From the NCBI RefSeq assembly GCF_015234305.1, contig NZ_JADGMI010000003.1, forward strand, positions 1 through 64,000: a stretch of 64,000 nucleotides of DNA, given 5' to 3'. Shown here in pieces: positions 54,223 through 64,000 of the stretch; position 1 is the stretch's first letter; the number at the start of each line of letters is the position of its first letter. The position numbers and the translations under genes are program-made. The notes beneath the pieces are model-generated. The model ran no database searches. It was not told where the DNA came from and worked only from the letters and a program-made list of their open reading frames with translations. This DNA is from Superficieibacter sp. 1612_C1 (GTDB taxonomy: Bacteria; Pseudomonadota; Gammaproteobacteria; Enterobacterales; Enterobacteriaceae).

Positions 54223-57028
54223 TCAGTCCGGAAACGTATCACTATCTTCTGTAACGTCCGCTTTCTCTGGTAACATTCTGTTTTTAATATACTGTGAATT
54301 CCTGCAGATGAGAGGAAAAATCTCCGAGTTATTCATTATACAACTCGTTGCCGTACGGGCGTCCTCCGGAGACCATGATGAAAATGAAAACGTCTGACGG
54401 TCAAGCCATTGAGACAATAATACATTATCAACAGAAGCGCTAAACAGCGCCGCAATAGCCCTGCGTTCAACGGCCTTCTCAGGTTCAATAAACGACAACT
54501 CATTATGAAAACGGGTAATAATCGCAATACGGCTGTCAATACGAATATGTCTTTCAAGTAAGACATCGTGCAACTCATCAAGTACAGTCTCTCTCTGGGT
54601 ATCGTCGAGGCAAGACCACAGGAAATGAATGTTCTCGGCATTTGTGACAACGTCTGGCTCTGCATCACGGAACCATGATGCAAAGATACCCACACTACCT
54701 TCCATCCGGATATGCTGCCCCTGAAGTTGCATTTGTTCAAGGATAAAGCGCATGTTCACAGGAAGAACCGTAAAACACTCAATAAGCCTTTCAGAAGAAC
54801 TAAATACTCCACATGCCAGGGCGTTCAGCTTTTTCTTCAAAATATCAAACTGCTCACCTGACTGATATACGTCATGGAGAAATACTGGACCCATAGCATT
54901 CACATCAGACTCAATTATTTTCTCTGACAGTGCTTTTTGACGCTCTCGCACAAATATTAAAAGAGAGGTTGCATTTGTAGCTTCTTTGATGACGTCATAC
55001 TGACCTTTAACAAAGCTCAGGACAGGTATATTCACCAGAAGACCTAAATCAACAATCCTGCCAACAGCATTTTTGATGTACGGCAGAACATTTTTATCCT
55101 TAAGTGCTATAAAGATACTCTCGGCAGTACGTAGATAACGAAGATATGCAGCCAAAGCCAGGTCAAACCGTTCCTCACCAATATGTTCACTGTACGACTC
55201 GATACCGGCATAGTTACCATGGAGCACCATGTGAGCAACAGCCTGTGCAGCAAATTCCGCAGGGAAGAGATTCCTCGTCGCCGTATTATTAAGATAATAT
55301 TGATTTAAAACATTATTATTCCAGTCCGGGCTCAGAACAATTTTTCTGAAATGGATAACGTCCTCAACAACCTGACGATTTTTAAGCGTCATTATTGCAG
55401 AGCTAACCTGAGCCCCACCTGTACCATCATTCTTTCCAATTACGTTCTGTACCGCCTTCGATGCAATATTGATATGCCGGATAATTCCCGGATTAAAAAG
55501 GTCTATCTGAGGTTGCTCAGCTCCATAGCGTAACATCTCCTCCCGACCGTGATTTCCGATATCTAGTGTGCCAATTTTCAGGTTTGACAAGGTCTCTTCA
55601 TTATTGACAAGGTATTCCACATAAAATACGCCATCTACAAAATTCTCCATTTTATTCAGTAGTGATTCACCGGCCAGAACAGAGTATGAATCAGCTTCCT
55701 GCAGCAACGTCTGCGTGGATTCAGCCTCCAATTTTTCTGAATCCTGAATTTCATCAAGTTTACTCACAATAAACGATATTTGCCTTTCGACGAAAGGCTC
55801 TAGGCTTATCCGCCCGTCAGCCATCAGTTTCTGCAGACTCAATACGAAACCTTCATCATTCTTTTCTCTGAGTGAAACAGCATAACTCTGATTCAGCATT
55901 TGCACTGCGACTTTGAGTTGCGGTTCGGCGAGAGCCTGACACTTCTCATCCATCCGGCTATAAGAAACCAGCCAGTCTCGCATCTGAATATGTGGTGCCA
56001 CTCGCTGCCATGCTTCAGCGAAACCCCACAAGGCCGTCAGTTCTTCAAGCCGTGGGATATTTATAGCACCAATCGCGTCTTTAAGAGGCGTATCAAGCAA
56101 CTCGCTCCTGGCAAGCTCCACCGTGGACTGATAGTGGATGCTCATCAGAAATTCGCTCCATCTTTCTGTATCGTTATTAAAAATTCGGGATATTTGTTGA
56201 TAAGTTAGCGAGAGCATCTCGTCAAAATCATCCGGAGCAATACCGGGTTCGGTCTGACTAGCTTTGGGATCGCGAAGTAATACTTTAATATCTCGCTCCC
56301 CGTATCTGACCACCAGTAAGTAGAGAGCAATAAGAATATGGCGATGATCTTCTGTTGCAGGAACGGTAAGGTTCAGAATATGAATATCATTAACAAACTT
56401 CTTCATTAATCGCGGTGTGATACGAGGATACTCAGAGGGTTTCCAGCGCTCAAGCAACACCGTTGCTTCCCGGCACGCTATCCCTGCATCCTCATTTACT
56501 GTTTCTTTCCAGTACTGCCTTAACGCTTCCTGCCATCCTGCCGAAATAAGAGGAGGAACCTGAAAACTTACAGGAATCCGCTTTGCAATAAACTCACGCC
56601 CGCTGAAACCCGCCACAGAAAGTGAGGCTGAAACCTGTCTTGCCGAATAGGGCACCACTATCCTGAAGTGTTCATGAGTGGCTCCGGCAATAAGCTCCAT
56701 ATCACTCCAGAGCTCTTTCACTTTGTCTGCACTGATTCGGTCCAGATTATCAATGATAAGGATGAAGCGATCTCCATGGGAAATGACCTCTTTGGAGGTA
56801 AATCCCTGCAGAGCTTCAGCCAGCTCAATAGCTCCGACCTCCTTATTAACTAGCCAAGTCTCTTCAATCCTGTCAGTACTGTTGCGTTTGAACAAATCAC
56901 CAATACTCGAATACCCTTTCTTTCTGTACCATTCCATGTTCTGCAGGCATGCCAGTCCTGCGACCATAATGGCAGGAGAAAGAAACGCGGCCACCTCAAC
57001 ATAAAAAAGCCACCCTAATAATGACTCC
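54223..57028 (-). pseudogene. KAP-type P-loop NTPase, C-terminal part (split by IS3-family element)
   Basis: About 930 residues, reading from ...YVEVAAFLSPAIMVAG through RFILIIDNLDRISADKVKEL (Walker B, IDNLD) and HFRIVVPYSARQVSA to the C-terminal half of about 650 residues, which is helical with no motif I know (LLERWKPSEYPRITPRLMKK follows the NTPase core). The first codons belong to the second membrane helix of the KAP membrane insert. The upstream part is at 58276-58745. KAP proteins have the nucleotide site near the membrane with helices between Walker A and B. Ends at 54223 before a terminator. On its own this half lacks Walker A. Confidence 0.85.
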
Positions 57029-57061
57029 TTGTGATCCTACCCACGTAATGTGGACACGGCC

Positions 57062-57916
57062 CTAAGCGAGGTTCTGGTTTTCAAATTGTTCGGGACTGAG
57101 TCCGCCACAGGCACTGTGTCGGCGCCACCGATTGTAATCACACTCGATATAATTAAACACCGTCATCCGCATGATTTCCCGGCTGATAAGGCGTTCCCCG
57201 TGGATACATTCCACCTTCAGCGAGTGGAAGAAGCTTTCCGCGCAGGCATTGTCGTAACAACATCCTTTGGCACTCATGCTACCGTGCAGATTATGCCGCT
57301 TCAGTAACGCCAGATAGTCTGCCGAACAGTACTGCCCGCCTCTGTCCGTATGCACGATGACATTTTCCGGGCGCTTACGTCGCCAGAGTGCCATCTGTAG
57401 CGCATCGCAGGCCAGCTGCGCTGTCATCCGCGACGACATCGACCAGCCGATGACAGCACGGGACCACAGGTCAATGACCACCGCCAGGTACAACCAGCCT
57501 TCGTCCGTGCGCAAGTACGTGATGTCACCCGCCCACTTCTGATTCGGGCCACTCGCGTAAAAATCCTGTTTCAGCAGATTTTCAGACACCGGCAGGCCAT
57601 GTTCGCGGTATCGGACCGGGCTGAACTTCCGGGCCGCTTTTGCGCGAAGCCCCTGACGCCGCAGGCTGGCGGCAATGGTTTTGACGTTGTACTCAGGCAG
57701 TTCGTCAGCGAGACGAGGCGCACCATAACGCTGTTTTGCCTCAGTGAATGCCTGACGGACAGCAGTATCACAGACGAGCCGGAACTGCTGACGTGGTGTT
57801 ATCTGCTGACGACGCAGACGCCACGCATACCAGCCGCTACGGGCGACCCGCAGTACCCGGCATATGGCTTTGACGCTGAACTCAGCCCGATGTTTTTCAA
57901 TAAAGACATACTTCAT
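57062..57916 (-). CDS. IS3-family transposase OrfB (catalytic)
   Basis: 284 residues beginning [23 protein letters not shown] integrase core: [20 protein letters not shown] (first Asp), [13 protein letters not shown] (second Asp) and [20 protein letters not shown] (Glu), then [20 protein letters not shown]. Its ATG overlaps the OrfA stop (ATGA) and the OrfAB fusion is made by -1 frameshifting. Intact. Confidence 0.95.
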   Translation of the reverse strand: MKYVFIEKHRAEFSVKAICRVLRVARSGWYAWRLRRQQITPRQQFRLVCDTAVRQAFTEAKQRYGAPRLADELPEYNVKTIAASLRRQGLRAKAARKFSPVRYREHGLPVSENLLKQDFYASGPNQKWAGDITYLRTDEGWLYLAVVIDLWSRAVIGWSMSSRMTAQLACDALQMALWRRKRPENVIVHTDRGGQYCSADYLALLKRHNLHGSMSAKGCCYDNACAESFFHSLKVECIHGERLISREIMRMTVFNYIECDYNRWRRHSACGGLSPEQFENQNLA

Positions 57917-58212
57917 TTCAGGCGCTTCGCGAAGTATGTCGCGGCCTTTTGGAGAATGGCCAGCTCCTCTGCCTGTTCCGCCAGTTGGCGCTTAAGACGG
58001 GCAATTTCAACGGACATTTCCTGCTCACGTTCGGAAGAGCTGCGGGCATTGTTAATCTTACTGCGCCATGCGTAGAGCTGGGATTCGTACAGGCTGAGTT
58101 CCCGGGCAGCGGCAGCAACACCGATACGTTCCGCAAGCTTCAGGGCTTCGTTGCGGAATTCAGGCGTGTACTGTTTGCGGGGCTTCTTACTGGTTGATGC
58201 TGGTTTTGTCAT
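57913..58212 (-). CDS. IS3-family transposase OrfA (DNA-binding)
   Basis: 99 residues: [40 protein letters not shown] (helix-turn-helix), then a leucine-zipper helix [20 protein letters not shown], ending [15 protein letters not shown]. It matches OrfA of the IS3 group. ATG at 58212 after AGGTGACTC. Confidence 0.95.
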   Translation of the reverse strand: MTKPASTSKKPRKQYTPEFRNEALKLAERIGVAAAARELSLYESQLYAWRSKINNARSSSEREQEMSVEIARLKRQLAEQAEELAILQKAATYFAKRLK

Positions 58213-58275
58213 GAGTCACCTCTGGTTAAGAGTTTACTCACTTAGTCGTGTGTCCACTATTCGTGGGTAAGATCA

Positions 58276-58745
58276 TTGTTAGTAAAATATTGATTAAGGT
58301 CTGTTAGCACATAACGAAGCATCTGCACGGAAAGCAATGACAGTAAAATAAAAACGACGGTCAACCAGCTTAGCCTGCTGCTGACCCTCTTGTCGTATTC
58401 AACGATGTTACCCAGAGCCAGATTTTTATACTTATCCAACACATCCCGGGAGCCCGGACATTGTAGGCTGACCCCGTGGTGGATGACATCGATAAGCGCT
58501 TTTTTAGTTGAGCCATGATGGTAACGTTCTGCATCAAAGTTAATGAACGTAAAATCATCTTTAAGCTTTTTCTGCAGGAACTTCAATATTGTTGACTTAC
58601 CTGAACCCAGCTCACCTTCCAGACCAATAATATTGACATCAGGTGTCCTGATGATCTGAGCCACATTCTCTGCAACTTTTTCATGACTGCTGCCTCTAAA
58701 CATATCCTGGTCAGCGGGTGATTCCGTCTGCAATCGTAGAGTCAT
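58276..58745 (-). pseudogene. KAP-type P-loop NTPase, N-terminal part (split by IS3-family element)
   Basis: The start at 58745 (MTLRLQTESPADQDMFRGSS) follows AAGGAAATTGCTGA. Walker A lies at residues 44-51 (GELGSGKS), followed by FINFDAERYHHGSTKKALID, typical of KAP NTPases. Residues about 124-145 form the first membrane helix (LSWLTVVFILLSLLSVQML), where the family has its membrane hairpin. The frame breaks at the TTG target of the IS3-family element. With the C-terminal part the whole protein would be 1,091 residues. Confidence 0.85.
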
Positions 58746-59603
58746 TCAGCAATTTCCTTCGTTATAACGTAAGATTCTTTCACTATTAGACACAGTACAG
58801 AGCCCACAGCAACCAAATGACTGCAGCCGGGGCAGTTTAGTTTTAAGCATGCATAAGCCGATTTCGATGGAATCCCTTTCACACAATAATATTGAATTGA
58901 AGCAATGAAAACATTAATGTGTTTGTTGTGACTAGCTGCAGGGGCCTGGAAGAAATTCCAAAGCCTGACAAACCGGAACAGGGCTTGCTCTGCTCCGGTT
59001 TTATCCAGTTCATCTTGAAGCCCTTGTTTTTGTTACATATCCCTGCTCACTCTTTCAGCCATTGTTAAGCTTCTTGTGTGTAATCTGCGAATAATACGGA
59101 TGCAAAATTGATGCAATGGATTATACATACCTACAGCGCACGTTACGCTGAGCTGAATCGAATTTCAGAGAACGTTCTTCGCTATTACCCTGCCCAGCCA
59201 GTTGAACACATTTTATCATCCGGCCCCGAGAGTGACATGTTCTCTGCCTGGTACAGCCTTCATCAGAGTCAAACTAGACGTTATTTACAGGCAAAAGAAG
59301 ACAGCTACAGAGTTTAAGTCTGACATTATTCGTGGCTGTGTCTGCCTTCGGAGTTTTCAGCTTATCCCGATAACAGCGGTTTTGAAAAATTGACGTTTTT
59401 TACACCGGTACATTGCCCGAACGCAATCTCCCCCGTAGCGAAATACCGCCCCGCAGAAAATCGTCCATGCTCGGCATGCCCCTGGAACATCAGCATCTTT
59501 TCAATAAAGGTTTTACAGCCTATAGTCTGTATAACACAAAATACACCTTACCTGCTGTATTACAGGGCGGTACTCCCTACTCAGTCTGCGAGGCAGGTCA
59601 CTT
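58746..59603. other. gene-poor stretch between the KAP and HipB-like genes
   Basis: About 860 bp. A short frame at 59,111-59,317 (MQWIIHTYSARYAELNRISE...) has no ribosome site and no recognisable family; it is doubtful. A terminator-like CCGGAACAG...CTCCGG-TTTT lies near 58,973-59,000. A frame from about 59,413 ends in ATGA overlap with the HipB-like start but is not convincing either. Confidence 0.4.
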
Positions 59604-59900
59604 ATGAATAATCAGTTCCCGATAAAAACGCTGAACCAGCTCAGACCTGTGCTAATCGGGTTTCGCAAAATCAAGGGCTTCACGCAAAAAGATGTGTCTG
59701 AGAGGCTTGGCGTAACGCAGCAAACCTATGCCCGCCTGGAAGCAAACCCTGCTAGCGCCAGTATTGATCGTCTGTACAAGGTATTCAGTATTCTGGGCGT
59801 AGAAATAACGCTGTCATCTATTTCCCCTTCACCCTTCATTTCCCACACAGAGATGAGGGGGGCATTTGACAGCACTCCCGCCAGACGGGAGAAATGGTGA
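59604..59900 (+). CDS. HipB-like antitoxin (XRE family) without a HipA partner
   Basis: 98 residues. MNNQFPIKTLNQLRPVLIGF, then RKIKGFTQKDVSERLGVTQQ, TYARLEANPASASIDRLYKV and FSILGVEITLSS: the full HipB/HigA-type Cro/CI helix-turn-helix with the long N-terminal strand of HipB. The tail after SPSPFISHTEMRG differs from typical HipB. In hipBA operons hipA follows with ATGA overlap; here only 360 bp without a gene follow, so the toxin is missing. It may be a remnant or have another partner. Confidence 0.8.
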   Translation: MNNQFPIKTLNQLRPVLIGFRKIKGFTQKDVSERLGVTQQTYARLEANPASASIDRLYKVFSILGVEITLSSISPSPFISHTEMRGAFDSTPARREKW

Positions 59901-60323
59901 CTATTAGAAGTTTGCTAGTTTTGTCGAATGACGCCAACTACATGTCCGCATCCATCGAGTAGTGGCTTCAAGCCACGATTGTCACTGCCTCCGCTGCCTT
60001 TTTCCAGTAACTCTCTCCTTTTAATTCTAATATTTAGGGGTGTCAACGCAAAGCAGAAACGGCACCTTCTTTGCGAGACAGAAATGACCTGTGATTGCCT
60101 GGCCGATTTATGGCAGCTAAGTGCGAGAAGCGGATATAGCGAATTCGCCATTGTACGGGATTAGCAGGTTTACTGAAGCAACCTGCGATGGCGTTATGGC
60201 AATAGTCAGTCCCCTGTCCAGTCGGCATAGGTGGCCACCTCGTCACCGCCGGGGATAAACTGATTGAAGCCTCCGCGCAAAATCACTTATTCTTTTCCGT
60301 TAATAAAATGCAGGAGCAAAGTC
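59901..60323. other. stretch between the HipB-like and TetR genes
   Basis: About 420 bp without an intact gene. No HipA sequence. Short frames on either strand are shadows of decayed DNA. Confidence 0.4.
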
Positions 60324-60980
60324 ATGACTGGCGAAATTCGTGGGCGAGGCAGGCCACGAAAAACAGAGAGTACCTATACAGATACCCGTAATGACCTGAT
60401 CCGAAGCGGGCTTGAACTGCTCACGCAGAATGGTTTTCTTTCAACGGGAGTCGATGCCATTGTCAAAAATGCCAGTGTTCCTAAAGGCTCATTTTATTAC
60501 TATTTCAAGAGCAAAGAAGAGTATGCCCAGACTGTTCTGAGCGCCTATGACAGTTTCTTTGTGCATAAACTCCAAAAACATCTGTATGAATCATCCTTCA
60601 CACCAATGATGCGTCTGGAAAATTTCATCGACGATGCCTGCGACGGCATTAAAAAGTACAATTTCACCCGGGGCTGTCTGGTTGGCAATATGATGCAGGA
60701 GAGTCCGGGTCTTCCACTGTCCTTTATCAAACAGCTCCACGAAATACTTGAGCGCTGGCAGGCGCTTGTGGCGTGCTGTCTGTCCGACGCGTTATCTTCG
60801 GGCGAAATCCGTTCCGATATGAATAATACGCAACTGGCGGCCATTTTCTGGAGCAGTTGGGAGGGTGCCGTAATGCGTGCCAAACTTTATTGCTCAACCC
60901 AGCCTGTGTACGACTTCTGGAGCTATTTCAAAAAGTCAGTACGCTATCAGCCCTCTAAGGACACGGCTGTTGAAAAGTAA
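60324..60980 (+). CDS. TetR-family regulator (AcuR/NemR-like)
   Basis: 218 residues from ATG at 60324, behind CAGGAGCAAAGTC; a start at 60264 lacks a ribosome site. Helix-turn-helix: RSGLELLTQNGFLSTGVDAI, then KNASVPKGSFYYYFKSKEEY, the TetR motif with GSFYYYF. The ligand domain contains Cys in NFTRGCLVGNMMQESPG and VACCLSD, which in NemR-like sensors react with electrophiles. It is convergent with the AcuI-like reductase, whose promoter carries a NemR-like palindrome. Likely a repressor of that gene. Confidence 0.85.
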   Translation: MTGEIRGRGRPRKTESTYTDTRNDLIRSGLELLTQNGFLSTGVDAIVKNASVPKGSFYYYFKSKEEYAQTVLSAYDSFFVHKLQKHLYESSFTPMMRLENFIDDACDGIKKYNFTRGCLVGNMMQESPGLPLSFIKQLHEILERWQALVACCLSDALSSGEIRSDMNNTQLAAIFWSSWEGAVMRAKLYCSTQPVYDFWSYFKKSVRYQPSKDTAVEK

Positions 60981-60983
60981 AAA

Positions 60984-61006
60984 AGGGGCCGCAGCCCCTG
61001 ATAATA
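60984..61006 (+). terminator. terminator between the TetR and AcuI-like genes
   Basis: AGGGGC-CGCA-GCCCCT forms a tight stem (60984-60999) after the TetR stop. Flanks are A- and T-rich, so it may work in both directions. Confidence 0.7.
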
Positions 61007-61042
61007 ATTATCAAACCCAGGCTGAGCCTGGCTTCCACTTCA

Positions 61043-62032
61043 TTAGCTACACTGAATTACTGCCCGGCCACGAATTCCGCCACTCAGAAGTTTTTCGGCC
61101 ACATTGATGGCATCACTCAGCGGATAAACGGTGGTCAGGCTATCCAGTCTGGACTCCGGTAAATACTGTACCGCCTGCTGCCAGATCGCCGCTCTTTTTT
61201 CCTTCGCGAACATGACACTGTCAATCCCTTTCAGCGTGACGCCACGCAGGATAAACGGAGCCACATTCCCCATTAGTTCCATCCCCTGTGCCATGCCGCA
61301 GGCTGCAACAATACTGCCATAACGCACCCCGGCGCATACATTGCAGAGCGTATGGCTACCGACTGTATCAATGGCGGCAGCCCAGCGTTCTTTCTGTAAC
61401 GGTTTTCCGGGACAGGAGAGCTCGGAACGGTTAATAATCTCGTCCACACCGACCGTTTTATAGAGCCAGGCAGCCTCTTCCGGGCGTCCAGTAGACGCCG
61501 TAACGCGGTACCCCATTGATGCAAGGATCATGGCCGCAATGCTCCCGACGCCGCCGCTGGCACCGGTAACAAGTACCGGACCATCTTCAGGCTTAATACC
61601 ATGATTCAGAAGTGCGTCTACGCACAGCATCGCGGTAAACCCAGCTGTTCCGATTGCCATTACGTGTTTGCCGTTAGCGCCAGCCGGGAGCGGCGTCAGC
61701 CAGTCTCCATTTACCCGTGCTTTTTCGGATAGTCCGCCCCAGTGTTTTTCCCCAACACCCCAGCCGGTCAGGAGAACCTTATCTCCGGCCTGATATTCGG
61801 GATGTGAACTGGCGGACACTGTACCGGTAAAATCAATGCCGGGCACCATGGGAAAGCGTCGGACGATTGGGCCCCGGCCCGTAATGGCCAGTGCGTCTTT
61901 GTAGTTGATGGATGAATAGTCAACATTGACCTCCACATCCCCCTGCGGTAGTTCACTTTCAGCGATTTCAGCAAGTTGCGCACTATAGCGTCCATCTGTT
62001 TTGTTGATTAATAAAGATTTAAACACGTTCAC
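61043..62032 (-). CDS. AcuI/YhdH-family NADPH-dependent quinone/acrylyl-CoA reductase
   Basis: 329 residues. Zinc-less MDR family: NYKDALAITGRGPIVRRFPM, GIDFTGTV, GVGEKHWGGLSEKARVNGDW, then the nucleotide site VTGASGGVGSIAAMILASMG, IDTVG and ACGMAQGMELMGNVAPFILR. E. coli YhdH and marine AcuI reduce acryloyl-CoA and related unsaturated carbonyls. The acquired copy with a TetR regulator would protect from acrolein or acrylate-type electrophiles. ATG at 62032 after AACGAGGTGAACGTG. Confidence 0.88.
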   Translation of the reverse strand: MNVFKSLLINKTDGRYSAQLAEIAESELPQGDVEVNVDYSSINYKDALAITGRGPIVRRFPMVPGIDFTGTVSASSHPEYQAGDKVLLTGWGVGEKHWGGLSEKARVNGDWLTPLPAGANGKHVMAIGTAGFTAMLCVDALLNHGIKPEDGPVLVTGASGGVGSIAAMILASMGYRVTASTGRPEEAAWLYKTVGVDEIINRSELSCPGKPLQKERWAAAIDTVGSHTLCNVCAGVRYGSIVAACGMAQGMELMGNVAPFILRGVTLKGIDSVMFAKEKRAAIWQQAVQYLPESRLDSLTTVYPLSDAINVAEKLLSGGIRGRAVIQCS

Positions 62033-62084
62033 CTCGTTTGTCCGGGCGTTTACCGTTCAGTCATTAAGTCGTCAATAAATAATA

Positions 62085-62100
62085 TTGACCGATCGTCTAA
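62085..62100. promoter_or_regulatory. NemR/TetR-like operator upstream of the AcuI-like gene
   Basis: TTGACCGATCGTCTAA is close to the NemR palindrome TAGACCGATCGGTCTA, with one base lost from the right half. It lies 53 bp upstream of the reductase start. A TetR regulator gene is adjacent. Confidence 0.55.
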
Positions 62101-62371
62101 TAATCAACACTACTATCCCAGTGCTTTGCCAGCATTCAAGAAACATTATTCATTTCATGCACTTAAAGCTGTCTTTTTTGACCGACATCAAACTGTATTC
62201 TGGTTTATCTGGTGCAGAGGGAAAATCAGCATCCCTGAAGATACATAGCTAATGCTTCAGAACACGGCTGATGATGCGATAAAACAACCAGGCTTTAATG
62301 AGTTAGTCTGAGCGGACCTTCGGCTCAGTAAATAGGTCCGCTCCGTGCCAAGAGCAGACGCTGGTAATTCG
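62101..62371. other. intergenic region before IS1
   Basis: About 270 bp; no gene. A small palindrome GGTCCGCT/GAGCGGACC near 62,311-62,345 may be a terminator. Confidence 0.35.
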
Positions 62372-62426
62372 GGTAATGGTGCCAACTTACTGATTTAGTG
62401 TATGATGGTGTTTTTGAGGTGCTCCA

Positions 62427-62702
62427 GTGGCTTCTGTTTCTATCAGCTGTCCCTCCTGTTCAGCTACTGAAGGCGTGGTGCGTAACGGTAAAAGTACTGC
62501 CGGACATCAGCGCTATCTCTGCTCTCACTGCCGTAAAACATGGCAGCTACAGTTCACTTACACCGTCTCTCAGCCCGGTACACACCAGAAAATTATTGAT
62601 ATGGCCATGAATGGCGTCGGATGTCGCGCCAGTGCACGCATTATGGGCGTTGGCCTCAACACGATTTTACGACACTTAAAAAACTCAGGCCGCAGTCGGT
62701 AA
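62427..62702 (+). CDS. insA: IS1 protein InsA
   Basis: 91 residues. Zinc finger [20 protein letters not shown], then [13 protein letters not shown] (second Cys pair), and helix-turn-helix [20 protein letters not shown]. InsA binds the ends and represses transposition. The A6C slippage site that makes InsAB' lies at 62678-62684. Confidence 0.95.
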   Translation: MASVSISCPSCSATEGVVRNGKSTAGHQRYLCSHCRKTWQLQFTYTVSQPGTHQKIIDMAMNGVGCRASARIMGVGLNTILRHLKNSGRSR

Positions 62703-63124
62703 ACTCACGCATACAACCGGGCAGTGACGTCATTGTTTGCGCGGAAATGGACGAACAGTGGGGTTACGTCGGCGCTAAATCACGCCAGCGCTGGTTGTTT
62801 TACGCGTATGACAGGATACGGAGGACGGTTGTGGCGCACGTATTCGGTGAACGCACGTTGGTCACGCTGGAGCGTCTTCTGGGCCTGCTGTCGGCCTTTG
62901 AGGTCGTGGTATGGATGACGGATGGCTGGCCGCTTTATGAATCACGCCTGAAGGGAGAACTGCACGTTATCAGCAAGCGATATACGCAGCGCATTGAGCG
63001 GCATAACCTGAATCTGAGGCAGCATCTGGCAAGGCTGGGCAGGAAGTCACTGTCGTTCTCAAAATCGGTGGAGCTGCATGACAAAGTCATCGGGCATTAT
63101 CTGAACATAAAACACTATCAGTAA
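62621..63124 (+). CDS. insB: IS1 protein InsB (transposase part)
   Basis: Carries the DDE-type core: [20 protein letters not shown] (Asp), [13 protein letters not shown] (Asp), and [20 protein letters not shown] (Glu/Arg/His). It is made as the fusion InsAB' by -1 frameshift. Intact. Confidence 0.93.
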   Translation: MSRQCTHYGRWPQHDFTTLKKLRPQSVNSRIQPGSDVIVCAEMDEQWGYVGAKSRQRWLFYAYDRIRRTVVAHVFGERTLVTLERLLGLLSAFEVVVWMTDGWPLYESRLKGELHVISKRYTQRIERHNLNLRQHLARLGRKSLSFSKSVELHDKVIGHYLNIKHYQ

Positions 63125-63159
63125 GTTGGAGTCATTACCGGTGCTCTGATATATTTATT

Positions 63160-63210
63160 ATACTATAGTGGGGTATGTGTTGATCTTAATGTAATACTCC
63201 CCTATAGTAT
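63160..63210. promoter_or_regulatory. FrmR operator pair upstream of frmR
   Basis: ATACTATAGTGGGGTAT (63160-63176) and ATACTCCCCTATAGTAT (63194-63210) are inverted copies of one AT-flanked G-tract site, the form bound by CsoR/RcnR/FrmR-type proteins. They lie 28-78 bp upstream of the frmR start. IS1 ends just 21 bp before the first copy. Confidence 0.7.
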
Positions 63211-63237
63211 AAGAAATACAGAGCAGTGAGGTAAGCA

Positions 63238-63513
63238 ATGCCCAGTACTCCTGAAGAGAAAAAAAAGGTCCTAACCCGGGTTCGCCGTATCCGGGGTCAG
63301 ATTGATGCTCTGGAAAGAGCACTTGAAAGTGGCGCTGAATGCCGTTCCGTTCTCCAGCAAATCGCCGCCGTCCGGGGCGCCGCTAACGGACTGATGGCAG
63401 AGGTGCTGGAGAGCCACATACGGGAAACCTTTGACCAGAATGACAGCTACAGTCATGAAGTCAGTAAATCAGTTGACGATACGATTGAGCTGGTTCGTGC
63501 CTATCTTAAATAG
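63238..63513 (+). CDS. frmR: formaldehyde-responsive repressor FrmR
   Basis: 91 residues of the CsoR/RcnR family: [20 protein letters not shown], Cys35 in [20 protein letters not shown], His in LESHIRETF. In E. coli FrmR the N-terminal Pro2 (present here after Met1, MPSTPEEKK) and Cys35 react with formaldehyde to form a methylene bridge and release DNA. It is the first gene of frmRA(B). GTGAGGTAAGCA precedes the ATG. Confidence 0.95.
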   Translation: MPSTPEEKKKVLTRVRRIRGQIDALERALESGAECRSVLQQIAAVRGAANGLMAEVLESHIRETFDQNDSYSHEVSKSVDDTIELVRAYLK

Positions 63514-63517
63514 GTGA

Positions 63518-64000
<483 letters not shown>

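Larger units (their letters stand above)
57032..58275 (-). mobile_element. IS3-family (IS3 group) element, 1,244 bp, in the KAP gene
   Basis: Left end TGATCCTACCCACG (57032) and right end CGTGGGTAAGATCA (to 58275) are inverted repeats with one mismatch. TTG at 57029-57031 and 58276-58278 is the 3-bp target duplication. OrfA and OrfB are intact. Removing the element and one TTG restores the KAP reading frame, so the insertion is young. Confidence 0.95.
62372..63139 (+). mobile_element. IS1 family element, 768 bp
   Basis: Starts GGTAATGGTGCCAACTTACT (left repeat) and ends AAGTTGGAGTCATTACC at 63139, exactly 768 bp, the size of IS1. insA and insB frames are intact. The 9 bases on the two sides (GGTAATTCG and GGTGCTCTG) do not match, so no target duplication is seen. 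Confidence 0.95.

Noticed and set aside
59413..59607. Frame ending in ATGA overlap with the HipB-like start
   Set aside because: It needs a TTG start without a ribosome site and resembles no protein; the overlap could be chance.

Overview
The window reads as a chromosome of an Enterobacteriaceae species close to Enterobacter, Klebsiella or Leclercia. From about 30.6 kb to 53.6 kb the gene order matches the Escherichia coli gss/yghU/yghA-exbD-exbB-metC-yghB-yqhC-yqhD-dkgA-ygiQ neighbourhood. I cannot fix the genus from sequence alone. This core block sits between two blocks of acquired DNA.

Left block (1 to about 30,570): a mosaic genomic island. Its right edge is marked by the 3' end of a tRNA-Phe gene (30,549-30,570) followed by a terminator, so it is probably a pheV/pheU-type island. 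In order it holds: an IS3-family end that has cut a LysR regulator; an NCS2 purine permease with a deaminase; a frameshifted P4-type integrase stub; a compact locus for uronate-containing saccharides (cupin KdgF, DJ-1-like protein, porin, AraC regulator, BNR-4 protein, MFS hexuronate-type transporter) with CRP-like and KdgR-like sites in its promoters; a Tn3-family remnant whose terminal inverted repeat is split by an IS110-family element, with an IraP-like gene and an acetoin reductase-like gene beside it; abutting IS5-family and IS630-family elements; and a low-GC integrated mobilizable replicon (about 15.9-27.5 kb). That replicon has MobC, relaxase, lipoproteins, a RepL-like replication protein, tandem paralogues, AlpA and DUF6387, and is bracketed by two paralogous ankyrin-repeat proteins. 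After it come a 173-bp MITE with a 9-bp target duplication, a DHA2-type drug efflux pump and a worn IS110 fragment.

Core block (about 30.6-53.6 kb): an SDR oxidoreductase with a GH15 enzyme, a secreted DUF1996 protein, glutathionylspermidine synthetase/amidase (gss), a DsbA-like protein, yghU, a chemoreceptor, three small genes of unknown function, yghA, a BIME, exbB-exbD with a Fur-like box, metC with a MetJ box, yghB, the aldehyde-reductase locus yqhC-yqhD-dkgA, and degraded yqhG/yqhH relatives ahead of ygiQ.

Right block (about 53.57 kb to the end): ygiQ is cut inside its radical-SAM cysteine motif by foreign DNA. This DNA carries a small membrane protein, a large KAP-type P-loop NTPase split by a 1,244-bp IS3-family element (removing the element and one TTG restores a single 1,091-residue frame), an orphan HipB-like antitoxin, a TetR regulator with an AcuI/YhdH-like reductase, an IS1 copy, and frmR-frmA for formaldehyde detoxification, which runs off the window. 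Core YqhD/DkgA and acquired AcuI/FrmA together give several routes for removing reactive carbonyls.

The best candidates for undescribed biology are the ankyrin pair with its shared C-terminal domain around the replicon, the KAP NTPase locus in ygiQ, and the BNR-4/KdgF uronate locus.
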